64,000 nucleotides of DNA from Labilithrix luteola (GCF_001263205.1 NZ_CP012333.1:2108001-2172000), one strand, 5' to 3'. Counted from the stretch's first letter, positions 1 to 8,080 are shown. The notes: generated by a model not told the origin, from the sequence alone. Numbers and translations: made by a program.

Positions 1-766
1 CCCATCGTGTGGCGCGCAGCACGTGGTCTCGCGCCGAGCCTTCTTTCACCCGGCCGAAGCGATCGCGCGTGAGTGCCGAGTGTGCGTAGATCGCGTGAGG
101 CATGACGGTGGCGCCGATGATCGAGGCCGCCAGAAGCACGGAGTCCGTGCCCTCGAAACGAGGCAGGAGCCCCGCCAGCGTCGCGGTTGGACTAGGTGGT
201 GCCAAGAAGAGGCCCGCCGTGAATCCCACGGCGATGATCACCATCATGGCGGTGATGGTCCGCTCGAAGGGTTTTGCGCCGCGGTGATTCTGAATGGCCA
301 AGACCAGCATCGAGACAACGCCGGTCAAGAGCCCGCCGAGAAGACGCGGAATGCCGAATAGCAACGACAGCGCGATGGCCCCACCGACGACTTCGGCAAC
401 GTCCGTGGCCATGGCGACGAGCTCCGCTTGTAGCCAGTAGAGGCGACGTCCCCACACGTTCGTCAGACGACGCCCCATGATCTCCGGCAAGCTGAGGCCC
501 GTCACGAGCCCCAGCTTCGCGGAGAGATACTGGACGAGCCACGCGACGAGATTGGCCGCGACGACGACCCATACGAGCAAGTAGCCGTAGCGAGCTCCCG
601 CCGTCATGTTGCTCGCGACGTTGCCTGGATCGAGGTAGGCAACCCCGGCGACGAACGCGGGGCCCAGCAGCGACACGATCCGAGGCCTCCGCCACGAAGG
701 TGGCCGCAGAGCCGGCGTCGCAGTGGGCGGAAGAGCAACCGAAGGAGCGTCGTTCAAGGAGACCAC
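1..766 (-). CDS. mntH: NRAMP-family divalent metal transporter, MntH-like (3' end outside window)
   Basis: Reading the minus strand gives an NRAMP (SLC11) membrane protein that imports Mn2+ or Fe2+ with protons. The metal-binding DPGN motif of the first helix is present (AFVAGVAYLDPGNVASN), and the helix-6 motif appears as MPHAIYAHS close to the window edge. Several hydrophobic segments lie between them. The C-terminal half is cut off by the window start. No ATG lies in this frame near the N-terminus, so I place the start at a GTG (764-766). A short ATG-started frame just upstream (793-849) has a good GGAGG ribosome site but is in another frame. The family call is firm; the start is weak. Confidence 0.85.
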   Translation of the reverse strand, partial: MVSLNDAPSVALPPTATPALRPPSWRRPRIVSLLGPAFVAGVAYLDPGNVASNMTAGARYGYLLVWVVVAANLVAWLVQYLSAKLGLVTGLSLPEIMGRRLTNVWGRRLYWLQAELVAMATDVAEVVGGAIALSLLFGIPRLLGGLLTGVVSMLVLAIQNHRGAKPFERTITAMMVIIAVGFTAGLFLAPPSPTATLAGLLPRFEGTDSVLLAASIIGATVMPHAIYAHSALTRDRFGRVKEGSARDHVLRATRW

Positions 767-1123
767 CCAATCCGCATCGTTGATGCTCGGGGTCAGTCGG
801 CGAACGAGGGCTCGTGGGACTCGTTCGAGCTCTGCGTGCGCTGGCTCATCGTTGCGCCCTCCGGCAGGACAAACTCGGAATGACCGTGCAAACCGACGAC
901 CAGACGGCCGGCCCGAACCGAAGGGCCGACGCGTCCTTCCGCTCGGAAAAATCCGCCCTCCGCCGAGAGCGAGCCTTGAGGGAAAGTGCCCCAGTGGCGA
1001 AACGCCCCCCTCGCGGAGCACTGGCGTTTCAGACTCCCTCGTCGAAGCTGGTCCGGTTCCGAGAATTGGCGTCTAATGACGGCTCACTCGTTGCGAGTGA
1101 TGGGGGTCTTCGATTCGGGCGAA

Positions 1124-1828
1124 ATGACGATGAGCGCACGCGACTCTTGGGAAGTCTTCGACGACGAACGGCCCTTCGCGGGCGTCATCTACGGGCGACA
1201 ACGCGTGCGCACCGTGGTCATCGGCATCGGTGACGGCGGGCTGCTCGTCTTCAGCCCCGGGGTACCACTCGCAGAGCGCCTGTGGAGCGAACTGGAGGCC
1301 TGGGGCCGACCACGCTTCCTCTTGGCGCCGAATCACTTCCACAACGCGGGGCTCGCGACCTGGAAGAGCCGATATCCCACGGCACGGATCGTCGCGCATC
1401 CGACGGCACTCCGCCGCCTCCGAAAGAAGGTGCCGGGCGTCGAGATTGACGACCTCACCGTGCTCGAAGCGGCGTTGCCGGCCGGCGTCCGCGTCTTCAG
1501 CCCTCCCTCCGCGAAACAAGGAGAGACCTTCGTTTCGGTCGCAACGAAAGACGGCCCCGCCTGGGTCTCGTGCGACGCCATCATCAACGAGCGCCGGCTA
1601 CCGGGCGGCCTCGCGGGGACGGCCATTCGGCTTCTCGGCTTTCGCGCCGGGCTCATGACCAATCCGGTGTTCAAGCGAATCTTCGTTCGCGACAAGAGCG
1701 CCTACAAGGACTTCGTGCTGGGCGAGCTCGATCGCGAGGCACCTCGCATGTTCGTCCCGTGTCATGGTGATCCGCTCCGTGGTGACGACGTGGCCTCTCG
1801 GCTGCGCGCAATCACGTCCGCGGCTTGA
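1124..1828 (+). CDS. MBL-fold-like protein of the DUF4336 type
   Basis: A protein of about 234 residues resembling DUF4336 proteins, which have a metallo-beta-lactamase-like fold but lack the classical HxHxDH signature. Visible landmarks are LLAPNHFHN near residue 67, IVAHPTALRRLRKK about 20 residues later, and a late VPCHGDP. The His residues in these motifs would be the remaining metal candidates. Substrate is unknown. The frame stays open upstream, with alternative ATGs at 1076, 1100 and 1130; 1124 sits just before the conserved WEVFDDERPFAG region and follows a GGGCGA stretch. Its 3' end overlaps the convergent DoxX-like gene by 17 nt. Confidence 0.65.
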   Translation: MTMSARDSWEVFDDERPFAGVIYGRQRVRTVVIGIGDGGLLVFSPGVPLAERLWSELEAWGRPRFLLAPNHFHNAGLATWKSRYPTARIVAHPTALRRLRKKVPGVEIDDLTVLEAALPAGVRVFSPPSAKQGETFVSVATKDGPAWVSCDAIINERRLPGGLAGTAIRLLGFRAGLMTNPVFKRIFVRDKSAYKDFVLGELDREAPRMFVPCHGDPLRGDDVASRLRAITSAA

Positions 1829-2090
1829 CGTACACCTCGAGCAGCACCTCGGTCCCCTTGAGCAGCGGGAAGAGGTAGCTCGCCTTCATCAACGCGCCGC
1901 CGAGTGCGGCCGATCCATCGTGGGCGAGCGACGTCGGCATGATGCCGAGGAAGCCGTTCACTCCGAAACCGACGAACATGAGTCCCATCAGGATCCGTTC
2001 GGCGGTGAGCAAGCTACGCGCGAGCCGCTTCACGGTCTCTCGTCGCGAGCCCTCATTCACGTCGTCCTGGTGAGCCGTCTGCGTATTCAT
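1812..2090 (-). CDS. DoxX-like small membrane protein, C-terminally truncated
   Basis: The 92-residue product starts with a polar N-terminus and then shows a DoxX-like pattern: a first hydrophobic helix (ERILMGLMFVGFGVNGF) followed by a second ending in FPLLKGTEVLL. Family members are usually 120-150 residues with four helices. Here the frame ends about ten residues after KGTEVLL with an unrelated tail (EVYVKPRT), so the last two helices are missing. The 3' end overlaps the tail of the convergent MBL-fold gene, which suggests that a deletion fused the truncated end to its neighbour. Function is doubtful; it may be a remnant. Confidence 0.6.
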   Translation of the reverse strand: MNTQTAHQDDVNEGSRRETVKRLARSLLTAERILMGLMFVGFGVNGFLGIMPTSLAHDGSAALGGALMKASYLFPLLKGTEVLLEVYVKPRT

Positions 2091-2257
2091 GTCGTCCTCT
2101 CGTGGTGATGACGTTCGAGCCCCTCCTATTTCGACAGCCCGCCCGAACTTTTTTCGCGACCGGCGAATTCCGGGCCAATTCGCGGCGATTCCGACGCTCG
2201 AGGTCCCCCATCTTTCGCCTTTGCATGCGCCCGCAGTCCGCGGCAGTCTCGTCGTCC

Positions 2258-3001
2258 ATGGCGCGCGTACTGGTCCCTCTGCCCGATCGCGATTTCGACC
2301 TGACGGAGGTCGCCGTCCCCTGGGCGGTCCTCTCGGAAGCAGGCCACGACGTGGTCTTCGCCACCGAGAACGCCACGACTCCCGCCTGCGACCCCAAGCT
2401 CGTCACGGGCGTCCTGTTCGGACAGCTGGGAGCGAAAGAGGAGCCCAAGCGTCTCTACGCCGAGCTCGAACGCTCGCCCGCCTTCCGCGCCCCGATCGCC
2501 TGGCGCGACATCGATCCCACGACGTTCGACGCCCTCGTCCTTCCCGGCGGCCACGCCCAGGGCATGAAGCAGTACCTCGCGAGCGAGCTTCTCCAATCGA
2601 AGGTCGCCGCGTTCACCCGCACGGGGAAACCCTTCGGCGCCATCTGCCACGGCGTCATCGTTCTCGCCCGGGCGAAAGATCCGGACACCGGCAAGAGCGT
2701 TCTCCACGGCCGCACGACGACTTGCCTCCCGAAGTACATGGAGCGCATCGCGTACTACCTGACGTCGTGGAAGCTCGGTCGTTACTACCGAACCTACGAC
2801 GCCTACGTTGAAGACGAGGTCAAAGAAGCCCTCGCCTCCCCCTCCGACTTCCTCCGCGGCCCCATCACCCTGACGACCCACGGCACCGCCACCCAAGACA
2901 CCTGCGCATTCGTCGTCGAAAACGGCCCCTACGTCTCCGCCCGCTGGCCCGGCGACGCCTACTTGTTCGCCCGCAAACTCGCCGAGCGACTCCGCACCTA
3001 G
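2258..3001 (+). CDS. DJ-1/PfpI family protein
   Basis: The 247-residue protein has the class I glutamine-amidotransferase-like fold of the DJ-1/PfpI superfamily. The nucleophile elbow GAICHGV (Cys about residue 131) supplies the likely catalytic Cys-His pair, and DALVLPGGHAQG forms the preceding strand-loop. Members act as deglycases, glyoxalases or stress chaperones; this longer form resembles the 230-250-residue 'type 1 glutamine amidotransferase domain' proteins. The start ATG at 2258 (MARVLVPLPD) begins directly at the first core strand, while the upstream in-frame extension to 2102 lacks family features. It is divergent from the DoxX-like gene, with about 167 nt between starts. Confidence 0.8.
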   Translation: MARVLVPLPDRDFDLTEVAVPWAVLSEAGHDVVFATENATTPACDPKLVTGVLFGQLGAKEEPKRLYAELERSPAFRAPIAWRDIDPTTFDALVLPGGHAQGMKQYLASELLQSKVAAFTRTGKPFGAICHGVIVLARAKDPDTGKSVLHGRTTTCLPKYMERIAYYLTSWKLGRYYRTYDAYVEDEVKEALASPSDFLRGPITLTTHGTATQDTCAFVVENGPYVSARWPGDAYLFARKLAERLRT

Positions 3002-3500
3002 CCCAACGTCGACTTCTCTTCGCCATAGCGACGCGACTCGCTCGCGTGGTCGTCATCCTTTCCAAGGTGCGCGATCCGCGGTTGTCGCGCCTGCCGACGG
3101 TGGAGGACGTCCCTGTGGCGACATCCGCGGAGCGAGTCCACCTCCTCGGGGAGGAGGCGTGTTGTCGTCCTACGTGAAGCGTCCGCCCAATGAGTCATCG
3201 TCTGAATGCGTGTCATTGCCCGCGGAAGGGTCATCGACCTTCAAGGCAGCCCTCGAAGCATTCAACAAATAGAAGCTCACATTGATGAGCAGAACGCTTC
3301 TGCGGCGGGATTGAAATTCAGCCTCGAACTTTGATTGGTGCAGTTTCCCGTCGGAGCCAAAATACGCGCGTCATCGAGCGATGATGGACGCATTGCGTTC
3401 GCTCCCACGTCCCCTCGAACGAGGCCCGACGAGGGTTTCGTTCGAGGCCATCACGCCTTCAAGCAAGGGCGGAACCGACTTGCAGTCTCCGTGGTCGTCA
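3002..3500. other. gene-poor stretch before the IS21 remnant
   Basis: No convincing gene was found. Composition drops well below the window average from about 3230 to 3340, a change often seen beside mobile-element scars. A short perfect hairpin with 7-bp arms and a 3-nt loop lies at 3141-3157 (CCTCCTC/GAGGAGG), with no T-run on either side. Confidence 0.5.
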
Positions 3501-3529
3501 CCGCTCGGCCGTCGGGCGCTTCATCGAAG

Positions 3530-3850
3530 CGGTCCTGTTTCGCGAGATCGTTCGGCAGATCCGCGCGCTGCACGCGCTGGGGTGGGGCGAGAAACGTATC
3601 GCACGCGAGCTGGGCATCGCTCGCAAGGATGTGCCACTGCGAACGCTGCAGCGACTCACGCCACATCGGCAACAGAAACGGGCTACAGAGGCTGCAAACG
3701 GTCCGTTTCGAGACCGCGCCCGGGCACCAGATCCAGATCGATTTCGGCGAGAAATGAATCGTCATCGCAGGCGTGCGACCCAAGTGCACCTGCTCGTGGC
3801 TGTGCTCGGTTACTCTCGCCGAATCTTCGTTCGTGCATCGCTGAGCCAGT
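3530..3850 (+). pseudogene. IS21-family transposase (IstA) remnant, frameshifted
   Basis: Pieces of an IstA-type transposase are spread over two frames. From about 3541 one frame encodes a helix-turn-helix segment, REIVRQIRALHALGWGEKRI followed by ARELGIARKD, typical of the IS21 N-terminus. A second frame then encodes VRFETAPGHQIQIDFGEK up to a stop at 3757, which is the start of the DDE catalytic domain. The first frame resumes with VHLLVAVLGYSRRIFVRASL to about 3850. At least two frameshifts and internal deletions have occurred, and the rest of the catalytic domain and IstB are absent. No terminal inverted repeats were found. Confidence 0.7.
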
Positions 3851-3891
3851 CCTCGCGGAGGACACTGAGGCAAAGCCGACGACCTTCGTGA

Positions 3892-4189
3892 ACGAGGACA
3901 CGCGAGTCATTGAGGCCGTCACTCATCGAGCGAGCGCTTCGAATAGAGTCCGACGCGGCTGCGAGTCCTCCGCGAGCTGCCGGCCGCCCGACACTTGATT
4001 CGAGCGGTTGTTTCCCATGCGCGCGCTGGATTCGATCGCGCCGCCGATATCGGCGCGCGTATGCGCGGCGCGGCTCGACGTCGACACGGCGGGAGATTGC
4101 GAGACCGGCCAGTGCCTGTCGGTGTTCTAGGCGGAGGGAGAAAGGCCGGGCTCGCCATTCGTGCGCGCTCGCCCTAGGGTGGGCGCGTC
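3892..4189. other. intergenic region downstream of the IS21 remnant
   Basis: No supported gene. Frames here are short and unlike known proteins. The segment ends with the upstream region of the GNAT gene at 4190. Confidence 0.4.
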
Positions 4190-4702
4190 ATGACTCCGAT
4201 CCTTCGCCGCGCGCTGCCGAGCGACGTCGTCGCTCTCTCCGAGGTTGGCAAGACCACGTTCGTCGAGACGTTCGGGCACTTGTACAAGCCAGAAGACCTG
4301 GCGGCGTTTCTCGAGCACGCCTACAGCCTCGAACGAACGAGCCGAGATCTCGCCAATCCCGACAAGGCATCGTGGATCGTGGAGTCCGGCAGCGAGGTCA
4401 TCGGATACGCACTCGCCGGTCCGTGTGGGCTTCCTCATCCCGAGGTGAAGCCGGAAGACGGAGAGCTCAACCGGCTCTACATGAAGCGTGGTCACCAGAG
4501 CGGCGGTCTCGGCTCGCGCATGTGCGCCGAGGCCCTGGCGTGGCTCGAGAGCGTTGGTCGACACCGCATCTGGATCGGCGTGTGGTCCGAGAACTTCGGG
4601 GCCCAGCGATTCTACGGACGCCTCGGCTTCGAGAAGGTCGGCGAGTACCTCTTTCCCGTCGGCGAAACGCGCGATCTGGAGTTCATTCTTCGTCGCGGCT
4701 GA
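4190..4702 (+). CDS. GNAT-family N-acetyltransferase
   Basis: A 170-residue GCN5-related acetyltransferase that would transfer an acetyl group from acetyl-CoA to an amine. Motif A is visible as LNRLYMKRGHQSGGLGSRM (pyrophosphate-binding Q-x-x-G-x-G-like loop, residues about 93-110), followed by the motif B region WSENFGAQRFYGRLGFEKVGE typical of the C-terminal half. The length matches single-domain GNATs. ATG at 4190 opens directly on the first strand (TPILRRALPSD). The SDR gene follows after 24 nt on the same strand and may be co-transcribed. The acceptor substrate cannot be told from the sequence. Confidence 0.85.
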   Translation: MTPILRRALPSDVVALSEVGKTTFVETFGHLYKPEDLAAFLEHAYSLERTSRDLANPDKASWIVESGSEVIGYALAGPCGLPHPEVKPEDGELNRLYMKRGHQSGGLGSRMCAEALAWLESVGRHRIWIGVWSENFGAQRFYGRLGFEKVGEYLFPVGETRDLEFILRRG

Positions 4703-4726
4703 GCGACTCGAAGACGAGAGGGGACG

Positions 4727-5614
4727 ATGAAGAACGGCAAGATCCGCACGTACGGCGACTGCGTGGCAGTCATCACGGGCGGCGCATCGGGGATCGGTCG
4801 CGCCATCGCGGAGGAGCTCGCGCGCCGTGGCGCAGCGGAGATCATCGTCGCCGACTTGCAGAAAGACGCCGCCGCCGAGACGGCCACCGCCATCCGCGGC
4901 CTCGGCGGACGCGCCACCGTCGTCGATCTCGACGTGCGAGACGACGACGCCGTTCGCCAGCTCGCAACGAGCACCTTCGAGCGCTTCGGCCGCGTCGACT
5001 ACGTCTTCAACAACGCCGGCACCGGCGTCATGGGTGAGACCCACCTGCTCCAGAAGCGCGAGTGGGATCTCCTCATCGACGTGAACATCCGGGGCGTCGC
5101 AAACGTGGTCCGCGCGTTCTACCCTCGCCTGGTCGAGCAGAGCTTCGGGCACATGGTCAACACGGCCTCCTGCGCCGGCCTCATGTGCACGCCGTTCCTC
5201 TCCGTGTATTCCGCAACGAAACACGCCGTGGTCGGGCTCTCGAAAGCCATGCGCGTGGAGGCCACGCGATTCGGCGTGCGCGTGAGCGCCCTCTGCCCCG
5301 GCGCCGTTCGTACGCCGCTCCTCACCGGTGGAGCGATCGGCGGCTCGATCTACGAGCTCACCGACGAAGAGAAGCTCGCCTTCTGGGAGAGCATGAAGCC
5401 AGGCGAGGTGACGCCGTTCGCGCGCGACACGCTCGACGCGGTCGCCAAGAACGAAGGCATCATCGTCTTCCCCAAACACAACCGCACCCCGCTCACGCTC
5501 TTCCGACTCCTACCGAGGCTCGAAGAGACGATCTTCGGGAAGCTCCACGCCAAGACGCTCCGCGACTTCCCGGCGATCGCCTCGATGATACGTCGCCGGG
5601 AAAAGCAGAACTGA
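4727..5614 (+). CDS. short-chain dehydrogenase/reductase
   Basis: Classical SDR of 295 residues, a cytosolic NAD(P)-dependent oxidoreductase. The nucleotide-binding TGGASGIG motif is near residue 18, the NNAG motif near residue 89, the catalytic Ser in NTASCAG, and the YxxxK pair in SVYSATKHA. A longer C-terminal extension (LPRLEETIFGKLHAK...) is typical of SDRs that act on larger hydrophobic substrates. The start ATG at 4727 follows GAGGGGACG, a plausible ribosome site. It lies just downstream of the GNAT gene. Substrate unknown. Confidence 0.9.
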   Translation: MKNGKIRTYGDCVAVITGGASGIGRAIAEELARRGAAEIIVADLQKDAAAETATAIRGLGGRATVVDLDVRDDDAVRQLATSTFERFGRVDYVFNNAGTGVMGETHLLQKREWDLLIDVNIRGVANVVRAFYPRLVEQSFGHMVNTASCAGLMCTPFLSVYSATKHAVVGLSKAMRVEATRFGVRVSALCPGAVRTPLLTGGAIGGSIYELTDEEKLAFWESMKPGEVTPFARDTLDAVAKNEGIIVFPKHNRTPLTLFRLLPRLEETIFGKLHAKTLRDFPAIASMIRRREKQN

Positions 5615-5623
5615 CGCGCGCGC

Positions 5624-5920
5624 TCAGCGAACGGGCGTCGCGGCGTCGGCGCCCACCGTGGTCGTCCACGGTCGAACGCGCCACTTCTCGACGAGCCCGT
5701 TCTTCACGTACGGATCGGCGTTGGCAAACGCCTCGGCCGCCGCCGGCGAATCGCCTTTGAACAGCAGCACGGCCGTATCCACCGGCTCGGTGAGCGCTCC
5801 GCCGAGAACGAGCTCACCTCGCTCGACCGCCGCCCACGCGAGCGCCAAATGCTCGGAGCGGAACTCCCCACGTCGCTCGAGATACGTGGGCGCCAAGTCA
5901 TACATCAGCAAGAAGTGCAT
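5624..5920 (-). CDS. YciI-like family protein
   Basis: A 98-residue protein of the YCII/DGPF fold. It begins with the beta-strand MHFLLMYDLAP, has the conserved ERRGEFRSEHLALAW helix, and ends with the DPYVKNGLVEKWRVRPW motif, in which Asp-Pro and the downstream Trp are characteristic. The His in the helix and the Asp of DPY are the proposed active-site pair of the family. It converges on the SDR gene (9 nt between stops). A 21-bp palindrome lies 24 nt upstream of the start, inside an element that recurs upstream of the RND operon, so its expression may share that control. Confidence 0.85.
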   Translation of the reverse strand: MHFLLMYDLAPTYLERRGEFRSEHLALAWAAVERGELVLGGALTEPVDTAVLLFKGDSPAAAEAFANADPYVKNGLVEKWRVRPWTTTVGADAATPVR

Positions 5921-5944
5921 CGGATACCTCGGCGCGGCATCTTA

Positions 5945-5965
5945 CAGCGCAACTCAGTTGCGCTG
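5945..5965. promoter_or_regulatory. 21-bp operator-like palindrome upstream of the YciI-like gene
   Basis: Perfect 9-bp arms CAGCGCAAC / GTTGCGCTG around TCA. The same arms occur at 35052-35072 with centre CGC. Arm length and spacing resemble TetR-family operators, but no TetR gene is adjacent, so the cognate regulator is unknown. Confidence 0.6.
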
Positions 5966-6005
5966 ATTGAATAGTCAAACGGAGTTCGCGACAGACTTGT
6001 GCAAA

Positions 6006-6058
6006 GGACCGAGGATTTCGGGGCCCTCGCCCACCGTGGGCCCCGAAATCCTCGGTCC
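6006..6058. repeat. perfect 21-bp inverted repeat (hairpin) inside element copy A
   Basis: The arms at 6006-6026 and 6038-6058 are exact reverse complements around an 11-nt loop (TCGCCCACCGT). The outer GGTCC of the right arm belongs to the element shared with copy B, so the hairpin looks like an inverted duplication or an inserted palindromic unit. It lies between two divergent genes and has no T-run, so it is unlikely to be an ordinary terminator. Confidence 0.8.
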
Positions 6059-6152
6059 ACGCAAGTGGTCGCCGCAGTAGCGTTCTCGCCGGAGTCGTGC
6101 GGTCCGATTGGGCGACGTGCGTTCGCGCACCTCCTGAGTTAGAACCTGATGG

Positions 6153-6749
6153 GTGTACGGCGGCCAATATCCCCAGGCTCAGTACCGGCCGCATCCGGCA
6201 CATCAGGCGCCTGGCTTTCCGCCGCCGCCGCCACCGCCTCGCTCGGGGCTCTCTCCGCTGGCCATCGTGCTCATCGTGCTGGCAGGCGTCTTCGTCCTCG
6301 GCACCGGATCGTGCATCCTGCTCGGTGGACTCGTCTTGCTCGGAGCCCAGGCCGAAGACGACGCTGCGAACGCAGGCGCGACCTCGACCGCGCCGAGCAG
6401 CAACGTGGCTTCCAAGGGTGCTGTCCCGACGACACCTCCGAGCACGCTCGCGCCCACGACCGAAACGCCAGCGGCAGGCGATTCGCACGACGACGGCGAT
6501 CCCGCGAAGGCAAAGAGTGCCCCCTCGAATGCCGGGACCGATGGGCGGACGAAGTACATGTGCAACGCCACCGGTTGGGTGCGCGTGTGCGGCTTCGCCA
6601 ACGTGTGCTCGAACCAGCTCGTCTCCGGTATGGGCGTCGGCTACGACCGCATGTCGGCTTCGATGATGGCGAAGAACGCGTGCGAGAACATGGCTCGCAT
6701 CAAAGGAGGCGGCGGCGTTTGCACCGTCGCCTGCTCCGTTGCGAAGTGA
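6153..6749 (+). CDS. proline-rich single-pass membrane protein of unknown function
   Basis: About 198 residues from a GTG start (VYGGQYPQAQ). A Tyr/Gln/Pro-rich cytoplasmic head with a run of seven prolines precedes a single hydrophobic segment (residues about 33-65). A low-complexity Ala/Thr/Pro linker follows, then a compact C-terminal domain of about 65 residues with six Cys (YMCNATGWVRVCGFANVCSN ... NACENMARIKGGGGVCTVAC), probably disulfide-bonded outside the cytoplasm. This head-helix-linker-Cys domain layout is common in myxobacteria. The overlapping ATG at 6149 is in another frame. No function can be assigned. Confidence 0.7.
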   Translation: MYGGQYPQAQYRPHPAHQAPGFPPPPPPPRSGLSPLAIVLIVLAGVFVLGTGSCILLGGLVLLGAQAEDDAANAGATSTAPSSNVASKGAVPTTPPSTLAPTTETPAAGDSHDDGDPAKAKSAPSNAGTDGRTKYMCNATGWVRVCGFANVCSNQLVSGMGVGYDRMSASMMAKNACENMARIKGGGGVCTVACSVAK

Positions 6750-6750
6750 T

Positions 6751-7914
6751 TCAGCTTAACGCGGCGTCGATGCGGCCGAGGCCGCGAATCACGTCTTGTT
6801 CGTCGTGATAGAGGCCGAAGCCGAAGCGCAGGCGATTGCCTCGCACGTCGGTCACGACGTTCGACCCGAGCAAGCGGTCGTGGATGTCCGCGGCGGCCGG
6901 AGTGTCGAAGGTCAGGAACTGCCCACGGCTCGTTTCGGCGAGCGGAACGACGAGCTGTGACTCGCGGAGGACGATCGTCGTCTTGCGAAGCTCCTCGACG
7001 AAGAGCTCCTGCAGCCCGTGCGAATGCGCATGGATTCGTTCGACCGTGATGTTCTCGCGATCGAGCCAGTCCATGACGGCGTTGAAGCGATAGAGCGCGC
7101 TCGGATCGAAGGTGGCGCCCATGAAGCGACCGCCGTCCGGCGCGTAAGCAACGCTGTTCGATTGCGCGTGCGCCAGCGCACCGAACGACGCATACCAGCC
7201 CGTATTTCGCGGTCGCTCGCCGTATCCCGGGGGCGCGTGGAGGAAGCAGCCGCCCTCGCCCGCCATCGCATATTTGTAACCGCCGGCCACGTAGAACACG
7301 CGATTCTCGAGCTTGGCGAGGTCCACCGGCAACGCGCCGAATGCGTGATAGCCGTCGATGACGACGAACGTCTCCGGACGAACGTTGCCGATCAACGACT
7401 CGAGATTCGGGACGGCATATCCCGAATTGAAGAACACGTGGCTCACGTAGACGAGGTCGAACTCGCCCTTGGTCGCCTGCTCGGCGAAGCGCTCACCGAA
7501 GGTGGCGAACGGCTGCGTCGGAACGCGAACGACCTCGAGCAAGCCATCTTCTTCCAGTCGCGCAGCCTGTCGCGAGAAGGAGTGGAACTCGGAGTCGGAG
7601 GTGAGCACGCGCGGCGTACGACTCGTGGGCAGGCACGACAGAATGCGAACGAAGAACTCGTGCGTGTTGGGCGCGAACGCGATCGTCTTCGGATTCGAGA
7701 GACCGAGTCGCTTCGCGACGTGCCCCTGCGCGCGCGGAATCACGTTGGCGAAGATCGCTTCCCACTTCTGGTCGGCCAAGCGCGCCGCGTCTTGCCAGGC
7801 CTGCACGTGTCCCTCGAAGCTCGCATCCGGCCACAGGTGATGGCTGTGGGCCGCGAAGTGGATGCGCTCGGGGTCGGCCTCGAGAAAGCGTCGGAAGTGG
7901 TGCTTGTAGCTCAC
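6751..7914 (-). CDS. PLP-dependent aminotransferase class V, kynureninase-like
   Basis: A 387-residue fold-type I PLP enzyme of the class V group. The Schiff-base Lys is about K214 in AGGYKYAMAGEG, preceded by the PLP-pyridine Asp about D187 in VVIDGYHAFG. The N-terminal FAAHSHHLWPD and the C-terminal LRFGFGLYHDEQDV blocks resemble kynureninase-like proteins. True kynureninase hydrolyses kynurenine to anthranilate; no other tryptophan-catabolism gene is near, so the substrate is uncertain (cysteine-desulfurase-like chemistry is an alternative). It converges on the proline-rich membrane protein with 1 nt between stops. Confidence 0.85.
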   Translation of the reverse strand: MSYKHHFRRFLEADPERIHFAAHSHHLWPDASFEGHVQAWQDAARLADQKWEAIFANVIPRAQGHVAKRLGLSNPKTIAFAPNTHEFFVRILSCLPTSRTPRVLTSDSEFHSFSRQAARLEEDGLLEVVRVPTQPFATFGERFAEQATKGEFDLVYVSHVFFNSGYAVPNLESLIGNVRPETFVVIDGYHAFGALPVDLAKLENRVFYVAGGYKYAMAGEGGCFLHAPPGYGERPRNTGWYASFGALAHAQSNSVAYAPDGGRFMGATFDPSALYRFNAVMDWLDRENITVERIHAHSHGLQELFVEELRKTTIVLRESQLVVPLAETSRGQFLTFDTPAAADIHDRLLGSNVVTDVRGNRLRFGFGLYHDEQDVIRGLGRIDAALS

Positions 7915-8080
7915 GCGCGCGAGCCTAGCCGCGTTCGGCCCGCGTCACGAGTGTGGAGCGCGCCGAACAGGGCATCGAAAGACCGAATGGCCGAGCCTGC
8001 AAGGGTTTCTCCTGGCTGAGCTGGTCGACGAGCCTGTGCCCACCTCGGCGCCCGTGATCCCACGCGACGGGGACCGGAAG

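Larger units (their letters stand above)
5942..6080 (-). repeat. intergenic element copy A (inverted copy of 34988-35074, with a 51-nt insert)
   Basis: Read on the minus strand, this sequence matches the element at 34988-35074: a 27-nt block (6054-6080), a 46-nt block and the terminal GTTGCGCTGTAA. The only differences are three bases at the centre of the palindrome and an extra 51 nt (6003-6053) that creates a long hairpin. The palindromic end faces the YciI-like gene. The match is seen directly; a promoter/operator role is inferred from its position. Confidence 0.85.

Noticed and set aside
4127..5479. 450-codon minus-strand open frame over the GNAT and SDR genes
   Set aside because: It is antisense to two clear genes with family motifs and encodes only Glu/Asp/His/Arg-rich sequence typical of GC-rich shadows.
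5942..6080. Intergenic element considered as an integron attC site
   Set aside because: It lacks the RYYYAAC/GTTRRRY core pair and no integrase gene is visible in the window.
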